Below are positions 5,987 to 7,285 of a stretch of DNA of 7,285 nucleotides, piece by piece (the first letter of the stretch is position 1; each line of letters opens with the position of its first letter). The translations under genes and the position numbers were made by a program. The notes beneath the pieces were generated by a model. The model did not search any database. It was not told where the DNA came from and saw only the letters and a list, made by a program, of their open reading frames with translations. The stretch lies in the NCBI GenBank assembly GCA_958350755.1, contig CATWID010000074.1, forward strand, positions 1 to 7,285. The letters run 5' to 3'. Source of the stretch: an uncultured Collinsella sp. (GTDB lineage Bacteria > Actinomycetota > Coriobacteriia > Coriobacteriales > Coriobacteriaceae).

Positions 5987-6928
5987 TTATTTAGAGGAGA
6001 CCTTGCCGCTGGCGTCCTTGACGACCTTCATGGCAGAGACGGGAATGAAGCCCTGCTCCTCGACGAGCTTGACCTGGACGTCGTCGGAGAGCATGAACTC
6101 CAGGAAGGCCTTGGTGGCCTCGTCGGCGTCCTTTGCGCAGTACATGTGCTCGGTCGCCCAGATCTTGAAGGAGTCGTCGGTGACGTTTGCGCTCTTGGGC
6201 TCAACGCCCTCGACCTTGATGGCGTTGAACTTGGAGTCATCGAAGTGCGAGAAGTCCAGGTAAGAGATGGCGTTGTCGGTGCTGCCCATCTGAGTCTGGA
6301 CGTCACCGGACTTGTCGAGCTCGGCGTCGCCCTTAAAGTCGACGGCCTCGTCGCCAAAGACGGCAGCCTCGAAGGTGGCGCGGGTACCGGAGCCTGCCTT
6401 GCGGTTGAGGACGACGATGGTAGCGTCGTCGCCGCCGACCTCCTTCCAGTTGGTGATCTGGCCGGAGAAGATGCCCTTGAGCTGCTCGAGGGACAGGTCA
6501 TCGACCTTGACGTTCTTGGAGACGACGGGGCCCATGCCCACGACGGCGACCTCGTGATCGACGAGGTTCTTGACCTGATCGGCCTCGAGCTTGGTCTCGG
6601 CGAAGACGTCGGAGTTACCGATGGTGACGGTGCCGGCGGCGACAGCGGTCAGGCCCTTGCCCGAACCGTTGCCCGAGCCGGAGATGGAGACGTCCGGGTT
6701 GGCGTCCATGAACTTCTCGGCAGCAGCCTCGACGAGAGCCTGGAACGAGGAGGCGCCGTCGTAGGTCACCTCGCCGGAGACGGACTCGGCAGCGGCAGCG
6801 GCACTGCCCTTGTCGGCGGCGTCGGATGCGCCTGCGCCGCCGCAACCAACGAGACCGAGTCCGACGATGCTGGCAAGGCCACCAGCGAGGCCGAGGAACC
6901 GACGACGAGAATAAGCCTGATCGAGCAT
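5987..6928 (-). CDS. pstS: Phosphate-binding lipoprotein PstS (Tat-type signal)
   Basis: PstS binds phosphate outside the membrane and delivers it to PstC-PstA. The 313-residue product starts MLDQAYSRRRFLG: SRRRFL (7-12) fits the twin-arginine consensus. A hydrophobic stretch (13-27) and the lipobox LVGC, with Cys29 as the lipidation site, follow. A low-complexity Gly/Ala/Ser linker (30-50) tethers the binding domain. Phosphate-site motifs are GSGNGSGKG (84-92), GNSD (104-107), ITNWKEVGG (158-166) and RKAGSGTRATFE (176-187). Near the C-terminus GFIPVSAM is also usual for the family. The ATG at 6926-6928 is chosen because AAAGGA lies five bases upstream; an in-frame ATG six codons earlier overlaps that site, and the longer open frame reaches back to 7111 through the leader. 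It is the first gene of the pst operon. Confidence 0.96.
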   Translation of the reverse strand: MLDQAYSRRRFLGLAGGLASIVGLGLVGCGGAGASDAADKGSAAAAAESVSGEVTYDGASSFQALVEAAAEKFMDANPDVSISGSGNGSGKGLTAVAAGTVTIGNSDVFAETKLEADQVKNLVDHEVAVVGMGPVVSKNVKVDDLSLEQLKGIFSGQITNWKEVGGDDATIVVLNRKAGSGTRATFEAAVFGDEAVDFKGDAELDKSGDVQTQMGSTDNAISYLDFSHFDDSKFNAIKVEGVEPKSANVTDDSFKIWATEHMYCAKDADEATKAFLEFMLSDDVQVKLVEEQGFIPVSAMKVVKDASGKVSSK

Positions 6929-6931
6929 AAT

Positions 6932-6939
6932 CTTCCTTT
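6932..6939 (-). promoter_or_regulatory. Ribosome binding site of pstS
   Basis: AAAGGAAG on the minus strand, three bases before the ATG at 6928 (core AAAGGA five bases before), fixes the start at MLDQ rather than at any of the upstream in-frame codons. Confidence 0.75.
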
Positions 6940-6953
6940 CATACATGCAACTC

Positions 6954-6970
6954 GCGGGCACCCTGCCCGC
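6954..6970 (-). other. Hairpin in the pstS leader
   Basis: GCGGGCA (6954-6960) and TGCCCGC (6964-6970) form a perfect seven-pair stem with a three-base loop, 14 bases upstream of the pstS ribosome binding site. It has no T-tract in the direction of transcription, so it is not a terminator. It may stabilise the 5' end of the pst mRNA or affect initiation; no such role is shown by the sequence. Confidence 0.5.
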
Positions 6971-7073
6971 TTTGCTGTATGGAAAGATACGTTCCCGACC
7001 AAGCAACGCCCGCGCCAACTGCGCTTTTTTACGGGCATCTGATAGACCCTTACCGCAAGCGCGGCGGGGCTTT

Positions 7074-7090
7074 ACAAACGAATAACAAAC
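7074..7090 (-). promoter_or_regulatory. Possible Pho-box-like direct repeat upstream of pstS
   Basis: On the minus strand GTTTGT occurs at 7090-7085 and again at 7079-7074, exactly 11 bases apart, in an AT-rich island within GC-rich DNA. Eleven-base direct repeats are the layout of PhoB/PhoP operators in several bacteria, and the position about 150 bases before pstS is suitable. The sequence does not match the classic E. coli or Streptomyces unit, and no clear -10 follows. Only two units are seen, so this may be chance. Confidence 0.25.
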
Positions 7091-7128
7091 CCCGTCGCAA
7101 GCATGCCTCACCTTTTACAAGCTAGTCA

Positions 7129-7174
7129 TTGGGGACGTTCTTAAACGACTACCACACAAAAGGAGCATCCCCAA
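7129..7174 (+). repeat. GGGGAC-type REP-like hairpin upstream of the pst operon
   Basis: TTGGGGA (7129-7135) pairs with TCCCCAA (7168-7174). After one mismatch, GTTCTT (7137-7142) pairs with AAGGAG plus C (7161-7166) through Watson-Crick and wobble pairs, leaving an 18-base loop. The TTGGGGACGTTCTTAAA arm is one I recall as recurring in bacterial intergenic repeats. The right arm AAGGAGCATCCCCA matches AAGGAGTGTCCCCA at 388-401 in 12 of 14 positions, so these two are probably members of one family. Strand is arbitrary. Confidence 0.5.
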
Positions 7175-7181
7175 GTGACGC

Positions 7182-7208
7182 AAAAAGCCCGGGCAAAAGC
7201 ACCGGGCT
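7182..7208 (-). terminator. Rho-independent terminator of the unit to the right of pstS
   Basis: On the minus strand AGCCCGG (7208-7202) pairs with CCGGGCT (7192-7186) around a nine-base loop, and the stem runs straight into TTTTT (7186-7182). It ends a leftward transcript whose gene lies mainly beyond the right edge, and insulates pstS from it. The plus strand has no T-tract after the stem. Confidence 0.8.
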
Positions 7209-7285
7209 CGTAATGCAAGTTTGTATCCAAGCAGGATATAGGGGTTTCCCAGGTGCCCGAGATTGCCCCGAAAGAGGAGCGCCGC
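7209..7285. other. Unassigned sequence at the right edge, just before a leftward terminator
   Basis: I do not recognise this stretch. On the minus strand all three frames are open here, but none has a stop before the terminator stem, so it does not look like an ordinary gene end. It holds a small perfect stem, TATCC (7224-7228) with GGATA (7234-7238), and G-rich/C-rich runs, so the 3' end of a small structured RNA is possible. On the plus strand AAAGAGGAG (7271-7279) resembles a ribosome binding site for a start codon just past 7285. The two readings conflict and neither can be decided here. Confidence 0.25.

Noticed and set aside
5849..7042. A 397-codon plus-strand open frame opposite pstS
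   Set aside because: It is a Gly/Asp/Val/Leu-rich shadow of pstS and its promoter region, with no recognisable family.
6929..7111. Longer PstS start at 7111
   Set aside because: The extra residues cover the leader hairpin and the candidate operator, and would bury the Tat signal. The start at 6928 has a good ribosome site and gives a complete signal peptide.

Overview
The window looks like a chromosomal segment of a GC-rich actinobacterium. The gene styles (a Tat-type PstS lipoprotein, an Uup-like ABC-F protein with a Coriobacteriia-like flavour) and the short GGGGAC repeat elements between transcription units suggest Coriobacteriia, perhaps Collinsella. That placement is an inference from sequence style, not from a marker gene. 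All six real genes read on the minus strand; the long plus-strand frames are antisense shadows in GC-rich DNA.

Right to left, in the direction of transcription: 7285-6929 is non-coding. It holds the terminator of an unseen upstream unit (7182-7208), a GGGGAC-type repeat hairpin (7129-7174), a possible Pho-box-like 11-bp direct repeat (7074-7090) and a leader hairpin (6954-6970). Next comes a complete high-affinity phosphate ABC transporter operon: pstS (6928-5987, Tat lipoprotein), pstC (5962-5054), pstA (5061-4135, GTG start) and pstB (4138-3266). The last three genes overlap end to start. A strong rho-independent terminator follows at 3173-3209, so no phoU is co-transcribed within this window.

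A second unit runs from a candidate extended -10 promoter near 3100. It encodes a 619-residue Uup-like ABC-F ATPase (3060-1201) and, six bases later, a Cof-type HAD hydrolase (1194-424), ending at a terminator at 365-401. The last 235 bases hold the start of a DtxR/MntR-type metal-dependent repressor that runs off the left edge. Its upstream region carries direct repeats about 30 bp apart that look like operators.

Functionally, PstS captures phosphate outside the membrane, PstC and PstA form the channel and PstB powers import. The ABC-F/HAD pair is probably ribosome-associated and housekeeping. The repressor likely controls metal uptake and perhaps its own gene. The window is mostly ordinary. 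Its least explained parts are the three related GGGGAC hairpins at unit boundaries, the repeat array before the repressor, and the stretch at the right edge.
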